A stretch of DNA of 64,000 bases from Solimonas sp036405815 (lineage in GTDB: Bacteria; Pseudomonadota; Gammaproteobacteria; Nevskiales; Nevskiaceae): NCBI GenBank assembly GCA_036405815.1, contig DASWWX010000013.1, forward strand, positions 6,840 through 70,839. The letters run 5' to 3'. How positions within the stretch are numbered: position 1 is the first letter of the stretch; every line of letters begins with the position of its first letter. The notes under the pieces were generated by a model. It did no database searches. It saw nothing but the letters and a program-made list of their open reading frames with translations, and was not told the DNA's origin. The position numbers and the translations under genes were made by a program. Positions 43,879 through 52,920 of the stretch are shown piece by piece.

Positions 43879-45264
43879 TCAAGCGCTTTCCAGTGCTTCC
43901 AGCGCTTCGCGGCTATAGACCGCAAGACGTTGCAGATGCGGCAACGTGTCGCGACAGCCGATGAAGCCGAAGTTCAGCGTTTCCAGATAGCTGACGACGG
44001 TGATGTTGAGCCCGTAACCCTGGAACGGGATCGACAGCGGGTAGTAGGCATCCATGCGGAAGCCGCGGAAGTACATCGGCTGCGTCGGCCCCGGCACGTT
44101 GGAAATCACGAGGTTGAATGCCGGCCGTACGCGCCCGGCGGCGCCCGGCGCCATGCTCAGCACCATCGGCGCCATCAGCAAGGCGCTGTACTGCATGATG
44201 CCGTTCTTGGTCATGCCCGAGAGCTGGGCCTTGGCGGCGCGCGTGGACGTAATGATGGCCTGCAGGCGTTCCTGCGGATCTTCGACGTCGGTGGCCAGCG
44301 AGGCGAGGATCGCCCCGACCGCATTGCCGCCGCCCGGATCGTCCTTCGGGCGGATATTGACCGGCAGCATCGCGGTCAGCGGCTGTTCGGGCAGCGCGCC
44401 CTGTTCCAGCAGCAGGCGGCGCAGTGCGCCGCCGCATAGCGTCAGCACCACGTCGTTGAGCGTGCCGCTGTAGTGCTTGGCCACGGCTTTCAGGCGTTCC
44501 ACCGAAAACTGCTGGGTGGCGAAGCGGCGGTTGCGGCTGATCTTGCGGTTGAGGATCGACTTGGGTGCCTGCAGCGGCGCGACCAGCGATTTGTCGCCGC
44601 CGCGCTTGGCCGGTGTGAAGGTGTTGATCAGCGCGCGGGTGATGTTGCGCGTGGTGCCGAGCTGCTCGCGGGCCAGCGCCAGCAGGGCCTCCATCGTCGG
44701 TGCCCTGGCGCTGCCACCCTGACCGTCGCGTTTGCCCGGTGCGCGCGCGAAGAACATCGGCGTGTCCGTTTCCGCCGGATCGGTGGACAGGCTGCGGCCC
44801 AGCAGCTTGATGCCGGTGTAGCCATCCACCAGCGCGTGATGCACCTTGAAGTACATCGCGAAACCACCGTCCTCCAGGCCTTCGATGAAGTGGACTTCCC
44901 AGGGCGGCCGGTGGAAATCGATGCCGTTGCTATGCAGGCGCGAGACCAGGATGCCCAGTTCGCGTTCGTCGCCCGGCTTCGGCAGCGCCGAGCGGCGGAT
45001 GTGGTATTCGACGTCGAAGCGCTCGTCCTCGATCCAGGCCTGGACCGGACTCGCCAGTAGATTGGGATAGCGTGCCTTGAGGTTCCAGGGTGGATGGACC
45101 TCGGTGGTCGCGCGCACCTCGTCCATCACGTTGCGCAGGAAGTCCGTCTTCTGTCCCTTGGGCGGCGTGAAGCGCATCAGCGCGCCGACGTGCATCATCG
45201 ATTCGCGCGTCTCCGCGGCGAGAAACGTCCAGTCCAGCGGGTTCAGGCGCTTGGCGACGGCCAT
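43879..45264 (-). CDS. Wax ester synthase/diacylglycerol acyltransferase (WS/DGAT)
   Basis: The 461-residue acyltransferase uses acyl-CoA to acylate fatty alcohols or diacylglycerol, making storage wax esters or triacylglycerol. The active-site motif H142-H143-A-L-V-D147-G148 is intact. Supporting motifs are PPWEVHFIEGL (residue 120), LNDVVLTLCGGALR near 270, and VISNVPGPTQPMYFRG near 395. No signal peptide; WS/DGATs are peripheral to the membrane and lipid droplets. ATG at 45264 gives the expected length. It stands alone, divergent from tex, and implies storage-lipid synthesis. Confidence 0.94.
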   Translation of the reverse strand: MAVAKRLNPLDWTFLAAETRESMMHVGALMRFTPPKGQKTDFLRNVMDEVRATTEVHPPWNLKARYPNLLASPVQAWIEDERFDVEYHIRRSALPKPGDERELGILVSRLHSNGIDFHRPPWEVHFIEGLEDGGFAMYFKVHHALVDGYTGIKLLGRSLSTDPAETDTPMFFARAPGKRDGQGGSARAPTMEALLALAREQLGTTRNITRALINTFTPAKRGGDKSLVAPLQAPKSILNRKISRNRRFATQQFSVERLKAVAKHYSGTLNDVVLTLCGGALRRLLLEQGALPEQPLTAMLPVNIRPKDDPGGGNAVGAILASLATDVEDPQERLQAIITSTRAAKAQLSGMTKNGIMQYSALLMAPMVLSMAPGAAGRVRPAFNLVISNVPGPTQPMYFRGFRMDAYYPLSIPFQGYGLNITVVSYLETLNFGFIGCRDTLPHLQRLAVYSREALEALESA

Positions 45265-45424
45265 GGGTTCTCCTCTTTATTCGTGTGCCGCTGCGTCGAT
45301 GGTATGCCGGTCGATGGCGTCTGTCGCGCCCACCACATCTGGATCGCTGGCGCCAGATTGGCAGTGCCCAAAGTGCGCGCTATCGTCGCCGGCCTTCTCG
45401 CCGTCCGCACCACCCGAACCACGC

Positions 45425-47740
45425 ATGTCCGCCGATCGCATCGCCCAGCAGATTGCCGCCACCATCGCCGCCGAAATCGCCGCGCAGCCGCGCCAGGTGC
45501 AGGCCGCCGTCGCCCTGATCGACGAAGGCGCGACCGTGCCGTTCATCGCGCGTTACCGCAAGGAGATCACCGGCGGTCTCGACGATACGCAATTGCGCAA
45601 GCTGGAAGAGCGCCTGGGCTACCTGCGCGAGCTGGAGGATCGTCGTGCCGCGGTGATCGACTCGATCCGCACGCAGGGCAAGCTGACCGACGAACTGGAA
45701 GCCAGGCTGCAGACGGTGGCGACCAAGGCGGAACTCGAAGACCTGTATCTGCCTTACAAGCCCAAGCGCCGCACGCGCGCGGAGATCGCGCGCGAGAAGG
45801 GTCTGGGTCCGCTGGCCGAAGCACTGCTCGCCGATCGCGCCTTGGTGCCGAGCGAAGCCGCCGCGGCCTACATCACGGAAACGGTGCCGGACGCCAAGAC
45901 CGCGCTCGAAGGCGCGCGCGACATCCTCACCGAACAGTTTGCCGAGAACGCGGACCTGCTCGGCCGGCTGCGCAGCTACCTTCGCCAGCACGCCGTGCTC
46001 AAGTCCGCCGTCGTCGAGGGCAAGGAAGAAGAAGGTGCCAAGTTCTCCGATTACTTCGCCCACCGCGAGCCCTGGGCCAGGGTCGCCGGCCACCGCGCGC
46101 TGGCGATGATGCGCGGGCGCAACGAGAACGTGCTCACTCTCGACATCGAGGTCGATGCCGACGATGTCTCGCCGTACAAGCCGGCGGAGCGCCTGGTGGC
46201 CGAGGCGCACGACATCAGTCAGAACGGCGGCGCTGCCGACGCCTGGCTGATGGATGTTGCGCGCTGGTGCTGGCGCGTGAAGCTGCAGACCTCGATGAGC
46301 GTGGACCTGATGCTGGAACTGCGGCAGCGCGCCGAGGAAGAGGCGATCCAGGTGTTCTCGCGCAATCTCAAGGACCTGCTGCTGGCCGCGCCCGCGGGCT
46401 CGCGCCCGACGCTGGGTCTGGACCCCGGCATCCGCACCGGCGTGAAGGTTGCCGTCATCGATGGGACCGGCAAGGTGCTGGACACCACGACGGTCTATCC
46501 GTTCCAGCCGAAGAACGACGTACGCGGCGCGCAGATCGAACTCGCGCGCCTGATCAAGGCGCATGGCATCGAGCTGATCGCGATCGGCAACGGCACGGCA
46601 AGCCGGGAGACCGAGAAGCTCGTCGCCGATCTGCTGGCGCAGTTGCCGGGCACCAAGCCGACCAAGGTCGTCGTCAGCGAGGCCGGTGCGTCCGTGTACT
46701 CGGCGTCGGAGGTCGCGGCCGCCGAGTTTCCGGGCCTCGATGTCTCGCTGCGTGGTGCCGTCTCCATTGCGCGTCGCCTGCAGGACCCGCTGGCGGAGCT
46801 GGTGAAGATCGATCCCAAGTCGATCGGCGTGGGCCAGTATCAGCACGACGTCGATCAGTACCGTCTTGCCAAGGCACTGGACGCGGTCGTCGAGGATGCC
46901 GTGAACGCGGTCGGCGTGGACCTCAACACCGCCTCGGCCTCGCTGCTGGCGCGGGTATCGGGTGTCGGCGGTTCGCTCGCCGAATCCATCGTCTTCCACC
47001 GCAACACGAATGGCGCGTTCAAGACGCGCCAGCAGTTGCTGGACGTCAGCCGCCTCGGCCCCAAGACCTTCGAGCAATGCGCCGGCTTCCTGCGCATCAC
47101 CGGCGGCGACGAGCCACTGGACGCTTCCTCCGTGCATCCGGAGGCCTACGGCCTGGCCGAGCGCATCGTCAAGGCCTGCGGCCGCGAGCTGCGCGCGCTG
47201 ATGGGCGATAGCGCCGTGCTGAAAAAGCTCGATGCGCGCCAGTTCGTCGACGACCGCTTCGGCCTGCCGACGGTGAAGGATCTGCTCGCCGAGCTGGAAA
47301 AGCCCGGCCGCGACCCGCGCCCGGAGTTCCGCACCGCGACCTTTGCCGACGGCATCAACGAGGTGAAGGATCTGAAACCCGGCATGGTGCTGGAAGGCAC
47401 GGTGACGAATGTCGCCGCGTTCGGCGCCTTCGTCGATATCGGTGTCCATCAGGACGGCCTCGTGCACGTTTCCCAGCTCGCCGACCGCTTCGTCAAAGAT
47501 CCGCACGATGTCGTCAAGGCCGGCGACATCGTCAAGGTGCGCGTCGTCGACGTGGACCTGAAGCGGCAGCGCATCGCGCTGAGCCTGCGCAAGGACGACG
47601 GCACGCAGCGTCCGCCCTCATCCGCACCGGGCGCGGATCGCCGTCCGCCCGAGCGCCGCGATACGCGTCCGCCGCCGAAGCAGGCCGCGCCGCAGGGTGC
47701 GCTCGGCGCCGCGCTGATGGAAGCGCTGCGCAAGAAGTGA
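45425..47740 (+). CDS. tex: Transcription accessory protein Tex
   Basis: The 771-residue cytoplasmic nucleic-acid-binding protein has the standard Tex order. An N-terminal helical domain (RYRKEITGGLDDTQLRKLEERL) is followed by a YqgF-like RNase H-fold domain (about 320-450) with GLDPGIRTGVKVAV, then helix-hairpin-helix motifs (VGVDLNTASASLLARVSGV). A C-terminal S1 RNA-binding domain ends the conserved part (about 650-720), with GTVTNVAAFGAFVDIGVHQD. Tex interacts with RNA polymerase and affects transcription elongation and expression of virulence or envelope genes. The tail is Pro/Arg-rich. ATG at 45425. Confidence 0.97.
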   Translation: MSADRIAQQIAATIAAEIAAQPRQVQAAVALIDEGATVPFIARYRKEITGGLDDTQLRKLEERLGYLRELEDRRAAVIDSIRTQGKLTDELEARLQTVATKAELEDLYLPYKPKRRTRAEIAREKGLGPLAEALLADRALVPSEAAAAYITETVPDAKTALEGARDILTEQFAENADLLGRLRSYLRQHAVLKSAVVEGKEEEGAKFSDYFAHREPWARVAGHRALAMMRGRNENVLTLDIEVDADDVSPYKPAERLVAEAHDISQNGGAADAWLMDVARWCWRVKLQTSMSVDLMLELRQRAEEEAIQVFSRNLKDLLLAAPAGSRPTLGLDPGIRTGVKVAVIDGTGKVLDTTTVYPFQPKNDVRGAQIELARLIKAHGIELIAIGNGTASRETEKLVADLLAQLPGTKPTKVVVSEAGASVYSASEVAAAEFPGLDVSLRGAVSIARRLQDPLAELVKIDPKSIGVGQYQHDVDQYRLAKALDAVVEDAVNAVGVDLNTASASLLARVSGVGGSLAESIVFHRNTNGAFKTRQQLLDVSRLGPKTFEQCAGFLRITGGDEPLDASSVHPEAYGLAERIVKACGRELRALMGDSAVLKKLDARQFVDDRFGLPTVKDLLAELEKPGRDPRPEFRTATFADGINEVKDLKPGMVLEGTVTNVAAFGAFVDIGVHQDGLVHVSQLADRFVKDPHDVVKAGDIVKVRVVDVDLKRQRIALSLRKDDGTQRPPSSAPGADRRPPERRDTRPPPKQAAPQGALGAALMEALRKK

Positions 47741-47825
47741 GGTTTCCCACAAGAGCGGCGCTGCGTCGAGCGGCGTTCGCTGTAGTACGGTGTCCGCCAT
47801 GACCCTCACCATCGAAGACATCCGC

Positions 47826-49139
47826 ATGCGTTGGCCCGGCGTTCTTCTGGCGTTCGCAGCCATTGCGGGGCTGGCCGCCTGCGGCGGCGGTGATCGCTCC
47901 CCGGCGACCGAGAAGAGCGATTGGGTCGGTGTCTGGGCGACGGCGCCTTACGGGCCTTTTCCGGCCGGCCCGTTGGGGGTGCTGGTGCCGATCGAGGGCC
48001 CGGTGTTGCCGCCGGTGCCGGTGTTTCCCGGCAACCAGGCGCGCGATCAGAGTTTCCGCATGCTGGTGCATCCGACGCTGGGCGGCGAGCGGCTGCGTCT
48101 GCGGTTCTCGAATCTGACGGGGGACCGGCCGCTGACGCTGTCGAGCGTGCGCGTCGCCGTGGCGCTGCTGGGACCGGCGGTGAATCCGGCCCGCGATGCG
48201 GTGGTGCACTTCGACGGCCGGCCGCAGGCGGTGATCGCGCCTGGCGCCGAACAGCTCAGCGATCCGGTCGAGCTGCCATTCGCGGTCGGCGAGAATCTCG
48301 CGATCTCGTTTCACGTCGACGGCGAGAGCGGGCCGATGACCTGGCATGCGGTGGCGTTCGATGTCAGCTATGTCGGCCTGCCGGGCACGGGCGATACCAC
48401 CGGCGACACCAGTGGACTGAGCTTCACGCAGCCGACGATCGGCTGGTTCTTCCTCAACGGCGTCGACGTGGAGCGCGCGGACGCGCTGGGCAGCATCGTC
48501 GCGATCGGCGACTCGATCACCGATGGTGCCTTTCAGGTGCCGGCGACCAACACGCGCTGGCCGGACGGGCTGGCGTCTCGGCTGCAGTCAGCGGGCATTC
48601 CGATGGGCGTGCTCAATCTCGGCATCAACAGCAATACCGTCACCGCCGCGCCGGACCTGAGTGTCAACGAGGGGGAGCCGCTGGTGCAGCGCTTCGAGCG
48701 CGACGTGCTGCAACGCGCCGGCGTGCGTGCCGTCCTGATCTTCGAGGGCACGAACGACATTCCGCGTGGCGTGACTGCGGAAGCGGTCTACGCCGGCCTG
48801 CGGGCGGTGGCGGCTCGGGCGCAGCGGGCGGGGTTGTGCGCGGTGGTCGGCACGATCGCGCCGCGGCTCGATGTCGCGCCGTACGGCTGGAACGTCGTCG
48901 AACACGAGCCGGTGCGCCAGCAGCTCAACGCGCTGATTCGCCAGAGCACGGCGTTCGACGCCGTCGCCGACTTCGATGTCGTGCTGCGCAATCCGGTACT
49001 GCCGAACACGCCGTTCCTGCCGTACTACTTCCCCGATTTGCTGCACCCGAACTCGCTGGGCTTCCAGCGTATTGCCGCGGCGGTGCCGTTGGAGGCGCTG
49101 GTACCGGCGCCGGTCGGTCGCTGCGCGCGAACGCCATGA
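47826..49139 (+). CDS. SGNH/GDSL-family hydrolase lipoprotein
   Basis: The 437-residue protein starts with a lipoprotein signal peptide (MRWPGVLLAFAAIAGLAACG). Its N-terminal half (about 30-200) is a beta-rich domain, and the SGNH hydrolase domain follows. The nucleophile is S230 in AIGDSITDG, the oxyanion Asn is in FEGTNDIP near 301, and the Asp-His pair is in DLLHPNSLG near 408. It is probably an extracytoplasmic esterase or carbohydrate deacetylase. ATG at 47826 is preferred to an in-frame ATG at 47799, as it puts the signal peptide first. Its stop overlaps the start of the HIT gene (ATGA). Confidence 0.9.
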   Translation: MRWPGVLLAFAAIAGLAACGGGDRSPATEKSDWVGVWATAPYGPFPAGPLGVLVPIEGPVLPPVPVFPGNQARDQSFRMLVHPTLGGERLRLRFSNLTGDRPLTLSSVRVAVALLGPAVNPARDAVVHFDGRPQAVIAPGAEQLSDPVELPFAVGENLAISFHVDGESGPMTWHAVAFDVSYVGLPGTGDTTGDTSGLSFTQPTIGWFFLNGVDVERADALGSIVAIGDSITDGAFQVPATNTRWPDGLASRLQSAGIPMGVLNLGINSNTVTAAPDLSVNEGEPLVQRFERDVLQRAGVRAVLIFEGTNDIPRGVTAEAVYAGLRAVAARAQRAGLCAVVGTIAPRLDVAPYGWNVVEHEPVRQQLNALIRQSTAFDAVADFDVVLRNPVLPNTPFLPYYFPDLLHPNSLGFQRIAAAVPLEALVPAPVGRCARTP

Positions 49140-49582
49140 CGATCTTCGACCGACTGATCGCCGGTGAGCTGCCGGCGAGCTTCGTGCACCGCGACGCACA
49201 TTGCGTCGCCTTCATGGACATCAACCCGATCACCGCGGGGCACGTGCTGGTGGTGCCGCTGCGCTCGGTGGCGACACTGGACGAGCTGGATGCGGCCACG
49301 CGCGCGCACCTGTGGGAGGTCGCGCGCCGCATCGGCGCGGCGCAGCGGGTCGGGCTCGGCAGCCGCGCGCAGCATGTCCTGGTCAACGATGGCAAGGCGG
49401 CGAGCCAGACGGTGCCGCATGTGCACCTCCACGTGATTCCGCGTTACGGCGGCGACACGTTGCGCACGATGGCGCGGCTGGTCTGGCACATCGGCACCTT
49501 AATGATCCCCTGGCCGGAGACCGCGCGTCGGCGGCGGCGGCTGGACGCACTGGCACAACGCATCGCTGCGGCGATGACCTAG
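49136..49582 (+). CDS. HIT-family nucleotide hydrolase/transferase
   Basis: The 148-residue cytoplasmic protein has the histidine triad H-V-H-L-H-V-I at about 107-113. The typical N-terminal strand is CVAFMDINPITAGHVLVVPL. HIT enzymes hydrolyse nucleotide adducts such as AMP-lysine or dinucleoside polyphosphates. Its ATGA overlap with the SGNH gene indicates translational coupling, although the two proteins act in different compartments. ATG at 49136. It converges on the DUF1338-like gene. Confidence 0.93.
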   Translation: MTIFDRLIAGELPASFVHRDAHCVAFMDINPITAGHVLVVPLRSVATLDELDAATRAHLWEVARRIGAAQRVGLGSRAQHVLVNDGKAASQTVPHVHLHVIPRYGGDTLRTMARLVWHIGTLMIPWPETARRRRRLDALAQRIAAAMT

Positions 49583-49663
49583 GGCACAATAGCGGGGCGG
49601 GTGGGCTTGGCCTGGAGCTCGGCGAGAGCCGTGGAACCCGTGCGCGACCGCGCGTACACCAGC

Positions 49664-50635
49664 TCAGCAGGTCGGCGCAGACGCCTTGGTCGATGCGGCG
49701 TCGAAGATCTTCTCGGCGTTGGCGGCGAGGAAGTGACGAAAGATCAGCGGCCGCCCGTCCTGACGCCACAGCAGCCGTCCATCCTCGTCGCGCGCCTGAT
49801 TGCGTTCGATGATCTCGACAAACTGCTTCTCGGTCTGCGCCCGTCCTTCACGACCGTCGCTCTCCAGGACCGGCGTGTCCATGGTCGCGGCCATGGTCGC
49901 GGTTTGCCGCAACGGACTGTCGGCGGCGCCCTGGATCTGCGGCAGCAGGCGAAAGCCGGCGTTCTGCATCGCCATCGCCATGGCGTCGATGCCGGCATAG
50001 CCGGCGGCGCGCACGTCGATAGTGACGTGATTGAAGTCCGGGCCCAGCGCCAGCGCGCTCGCGGCTTCGCCGGAGACGCGTGCCACCGCTTCCAGCGTGG
50101 CGCGACGCAGCGGTGCGCCGTTGCGGCTCATCAGCTTGTCGACCACGTGGGCGACGAACGCCTCGGCTTGCGCTTCCGGCAGGCCGCCATCGCGTTCGGC
50201 CTGTTCGATCAGTGCCGTTAACGGCTGATGATCGACGGCTGCGGCCTGCTGCGCGCAATCCTCGCGTACCAGCGCGGCGACCGGCGCGGGGAAGGCGTCC
50301 AGATCGACCTGGGAAACGAAGATTTTGAATGGCTTGTGGTCCTCGCCGATGACCTGCAGATCGAACGAGACCAGCTTCTTGGCGGGGAAGCGGTAGTCGC
50401 GCTCGCGGCGCAGGCCGAGCACGCGTGCCGCGCGGACGAATAGCGCGCAGACGGCGGGGTCGGCCGTGCGGATCGCGCCGTGGTCGTTGCGGAACACGCC
50501 GTCGTTGCGATCCACCAGCGCGCGCAGCGCGACGAAGTCGGGCACGTTGCGCGCGAACTTGTCGGTGGCGGCATCGACGAAGCGTTGCCGCAACTCGGCC
50601 GGCGCCAGCAAGGTTTCGTTTACCGCGTGACTCAC
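49664..50635 (-). CDS. DUF1338 / 2-oxoadipate dioxygenase-decarboxylase-like protein
   Basis: The 323-residue protein shows motifs I associate with DUF1338 (YdcJ/HglS). These are DHGAIRT with H52, DFNHVTIDVR with H203, and QFVEIIER with E274, which would be the two-His-one-Glu iron ligands. In HglS the enzyme converts 2-oxoadipate to 2-hydroxyglutarate in lysine catabolism. This protein is shorter than HglS, so the substrate may differ. It starts with GTG at 50635, and its GTGA overlaps the stop of the FHA gene, so the two are translationally coupled. The iron-ligand assignment is from memory. Confidence 0.72.
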   Translation of the reverse strand: MSHAVNETLLAPAELRQRFVDAATDKFARNVPDFVALRALVDRNDGVFRNDHGAIRTADPAVCALFVRAARVLGLRRERDYRFPAKKLVSFDLQVIGEDHKPFKIFVSQVDLDAFPAPVAALVREDCAQQAAAVDHQPLTALIEQAERDGGLPEAQAEAFVAHVVDKLMSRNGAPLRRATLEAVARVSGEAASALALGPDFNHVTIDVRAAGYAGIDAMAMAMQNAGFRLLPQIQGAADSPLRQTATMAATMDTPVLESDGREGRAQTEKQFVEIIERNQARDEDGRLLWRQDGRPLIFRHFLAANAEKIFDAASTKASAPTC

Positions 50636-51564
50636 CGCGCGCGTCCCATCGGGCGGGTATCGCCGCCGCCGGCATCCATGCCGAGCTTGTGCGACTGCGT
50701 GCTGAAGCGCACGACCTCGCCTTTCTGCTCGGCGATCGGGGCGCCGGCGCTGATCGCGCCGCTGCCGACCAGCACGATGCGGTCCTTGGCGATGCGCAGT
50801 TCCTCGCCTTCACCGGTCAGCACGTAGCTGCCGTTGCGGCTGTCGTCGACGTAGTAGAAGCGGCCCTGATGATGCTCGATGCGGCCGTGCACGCGCGAGG
50901 CGGTCGGGCTGCTGAGCTGGATGCCGCAGCTCTTGTCGCGTCCGATCAGCATCGGGCAATCGGCGATCTGCACGGTGTGCGTCTCGCCGCGCAGGCGCAG
51001 CGTCAGTTCGGTGAACACGCCTTGTTCGGCGGCGGACAATCGCGAGCCGAGCTGGGTTTCGACGATCGAGGTGTCGGTGCGGTACAGCAGTGACAGTCCG
51101 GGCCGCAGCGTGCGCGGTGGGTCCTGCAGTTCGCTGGCGGGGCAGCTGTCGACGAACTCGGACAGCGCGGCGATGGCATGCGAGGGTACGTGCGCCATCG
51201 AGCCGTTCATGCGATGCGTCCAGTCGCCGACGGCGCGATTGCCGTGCAGCTGCACCGGGCCGTGGCCGAGCAGCACACGCTCACTGAGCGCATGGCGCTG
51301 GGGGTCGGTACGCCGCAGGCGCGCGCACAGCTCGAGAATCTGGTGCGCGAAGCGCAGCAGCGGCCGGTGCTGCGGATGGAAGAACAGCAGCTTCTGCGGC
51401 GTCTGCTCGAGAATCGTGCTGCCGCCGGCTTCGGCGCCTTCGACCAGCTGTCGCACCTCGTGCGAGCGCAGGGCGGGCGCATGATCGCCGCGATGGGCGT
51501 GCAGCGCGTCGGTGAATTCGGCGAGCAGCAGGGTGCCGACTTGCGTGGGGACCGGGTTGTTCAT
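50632..51564 (-). CDS. FHA-domain protein with nucleotide-cyclase-like N-terminal domain
   Basis: In this 310-residue protein the C-terminal FHA domain (about 188-275) is clear: MLIGRDKSCGIQLSSPTASR, then VHGRIEHHQG and YYVDDSRNGSYVL, with key residues G208, R209, S219, H226 and N244. FHA domains bind phosphothreonine peptides. The N-terminal part (about 8-165) has the rhythm of a class III adenylate/guanylate cyclase domain, with SERVLLGHGPVQ and NRAVGDWTHRMNGS followed by PSHAIAALSEFV. It lacks the metal-binding aspartates. It is probably a pseudo-cyclase sensory domain. It is divergent from a Ser/Thr kinase gene, its likely partner. ATG at 51564. Confidence 0.82.
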   Translation of the reverse strand: MNNPVPTQVGTLLLAEFTDALHAHRGDHAPALRSHEVRQLVEGAEAGGSTILEQTPQKLLFFHPQHRPLLRFAHQILELCARLRRTDPQRHALSERVLLGHGPVQLHGNRAVGDWTHRMNGSMAHVPSHAIAALSEFVDSCPASELQDPPRTLRPGLSLLYRTDTSIVETQLGSRLSAAEQGVFTELTLRLRGETHTVQIADCPMLIGRDKSCGIQLSSPTASRVHGRIEHHQGRFYYVDDSRNGSYVLTGEGEELRIAKDRIVLVGSGAISAGAPIAEQKGEVVRFSTQSHKLGMDAGGGDTRPMGRAR

Positions 51565-51680
51565 GCGTTGTTATGACCGGCGGCGGCTGAATATGGACTG
51601 GCCGCTGGCGGCGGGACTCGATTCGGGCCTCCAGCCAGTTTATACAATGTCTCGAACCTGAATCGCGGTGGAGACGGCGC

Positions 51681-52874
51681 TTGGCCCACCAGAAGCATTG
51701 TCCCGGTTGTTTCGCCAACAAGAACAGCCTCGCGGTCTGTCCGTACTGCGGCTACGACGAGTCGGCGCCGCGTCATCCGCTGTATCTGCCGCACGGGCTG
51801 ACCATCGGCGAGCACTACCGGGTCGGCCGCGTGCTCGGCCAGCCGGGCGGTTTCGGCATCAGCTATCTGGCGTGGGACATCCACCTGCAGCAGCGCGTGG
51901 CGATCAAGGAATACCTGCCACGCGATCTGGCGCGTCGAGTCGAGGGCGGTGTGGACGTGGTGGTGCCGGAGGCCGCGCAGCGCGCCGACTACGACGCCGG
52001 CCTGGAGCACTTTCTGCGCGAGGCGCGCGTCATCGCCCGGCTCGATCATCCCAACATCGTGCGCGTGCGCAATTTCTTCCGCGCGCACGGTACCGCCTAT
52101 CTGGTGATGGATTTCTACGAGGGCGTGAGCCTCGGCGATTACCTGTCGGGCCTGCCGGACGGCAGCGTCGAACCCGCCGCTGCGGCGCGGCTGCTGGGGC
52201 CGGTGCTGTTGGGGCTGTCGTTCGTGCACGAGCACGGCATCGTCCACCGCGACATCAAGCCGCACAACATCTACCTTGCCACGGGCGGCCGCGCGATCCT
52301 GCTGGACTTCGGTTCCGCCGCCGCGTTGCGCGAGGGGCAGGCCGGTGCGGCGCCGACGGTGGTGCTGTCGGAAGGCTTTGCGCCGCTGGAGCAGTACCAA
52401 CGCCATGCCGAGCAGGGCGCCTGGAGCGACGTCTACGGCGTGGCGGCAACGTTGTATCGGATGGTGATGGGCATGGCACCGCCGCCGGCGCTGGATCGCG
52501 TTGGCCAGGATCCGCTCGACGAGGTGCGCCTGCCCGGCAACCGCAGCTTCCAGGCTGTGCTGCGGCGCGGTCTCGCGCTGCGGGGGGAGGATCGTTTCCG
52601 CTCGGCGCAGGCGTTCCGGCAGGCGCTGTTCGAAGCGCTGGGCTTGCTGGAGATTACAGACGCGGTGACGCGCGAGTACGAGGCCGTGGATGCGCCGGCG
52701 GCTGCGCCGGTGGCACCCGAGGGCGGGACGTCTGGTGGTGCCGCGGCCGCTGCTGCGACGGAAGCGCTGGCGACACGCGGCGATCTGCGCCGTGCGTCCC
52801 GGCTCATTGCCGCGGCGCTGCTGGTCGGTGCGGCGATGATCGCTGCCGCGCTGTGGCTGCGGCCGGGTTGCTGA
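51681..52874 (+). CDS. Hanks-type Ser/Thr protein kinase with Zn-ribbon and C-terminal TM
   Basis: The 397-residue membrane kinase starts with a zinc-ribbon-like motif (C7-P-G-C10, C20-P-Y-C23). The kinase domain (about 46-315) has the G-loop GQPGGFGIS, catalytic K76 in VAIKEY, H189-R-D191-I-K-P-H-N196 and D209-F-G. All are intact, so it is probably active. A Pro/Ala-rich linker follows, then one transmembrane segment (about 372-390) and almost no periplasmic domain. It starts with TTG at 51681, supported by GGAG 8 bp upstream. It is divergent from the FHA gene, the natural reader of its phosphorylations. Confidence 0.9.
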   Translation: MAHQKHCPGCFANKNSLAVCPYCGYDESAPRHPLYLPHGLTIGEHYRVGRVLGQPGGFGISYLAWDIHLQQRVAIKEYLPRDLARRVEGGVDVVVPEAAQRADYDAGLEHFLREARVIARLDHPNIVRVRNFFRAHGTAYLVMDFYEGVSLGDYLSGLPDGSVEPAAAARLLGPVLLGLSFVHEHGIVHRDIKPHNIYLATGGRAILLDFGSAAALREGQAGAAPTVVLSEGFAPLEQYQRHAEQGAWSDVYGVAATLYRMVMGMAPPPALDRVGQDPLDEVRLPGNRSFQAVLRRGLALRGEDRFRSAQAFRQALFEALGLLEITDAVTREYEAVDAPAAAPVAPEGGTSGGAAAAAATEALATRGDLRRASRLIAAALLVGAAMIAAALWLRPGC

Positions 52875-52883
52875 ATCCTGCGC

Positions 52884-52910
52884 GACGGCGGGGCGGTGGG
52901 CCCCGCCGTC
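52884..52910. terminator. Hairpin between convergent genes
   Basis: GACGGCGGGGC (52884-52894) pairs perfectly with GCCCCGCCGTC (52900-52910) around GGTGG. There is no T-tract. It separates the kinase gene from the converging ABC permease gene and could act on both. Confidence 0.6.
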
Positions 52911-52920
52911 GGTGCCGTCC

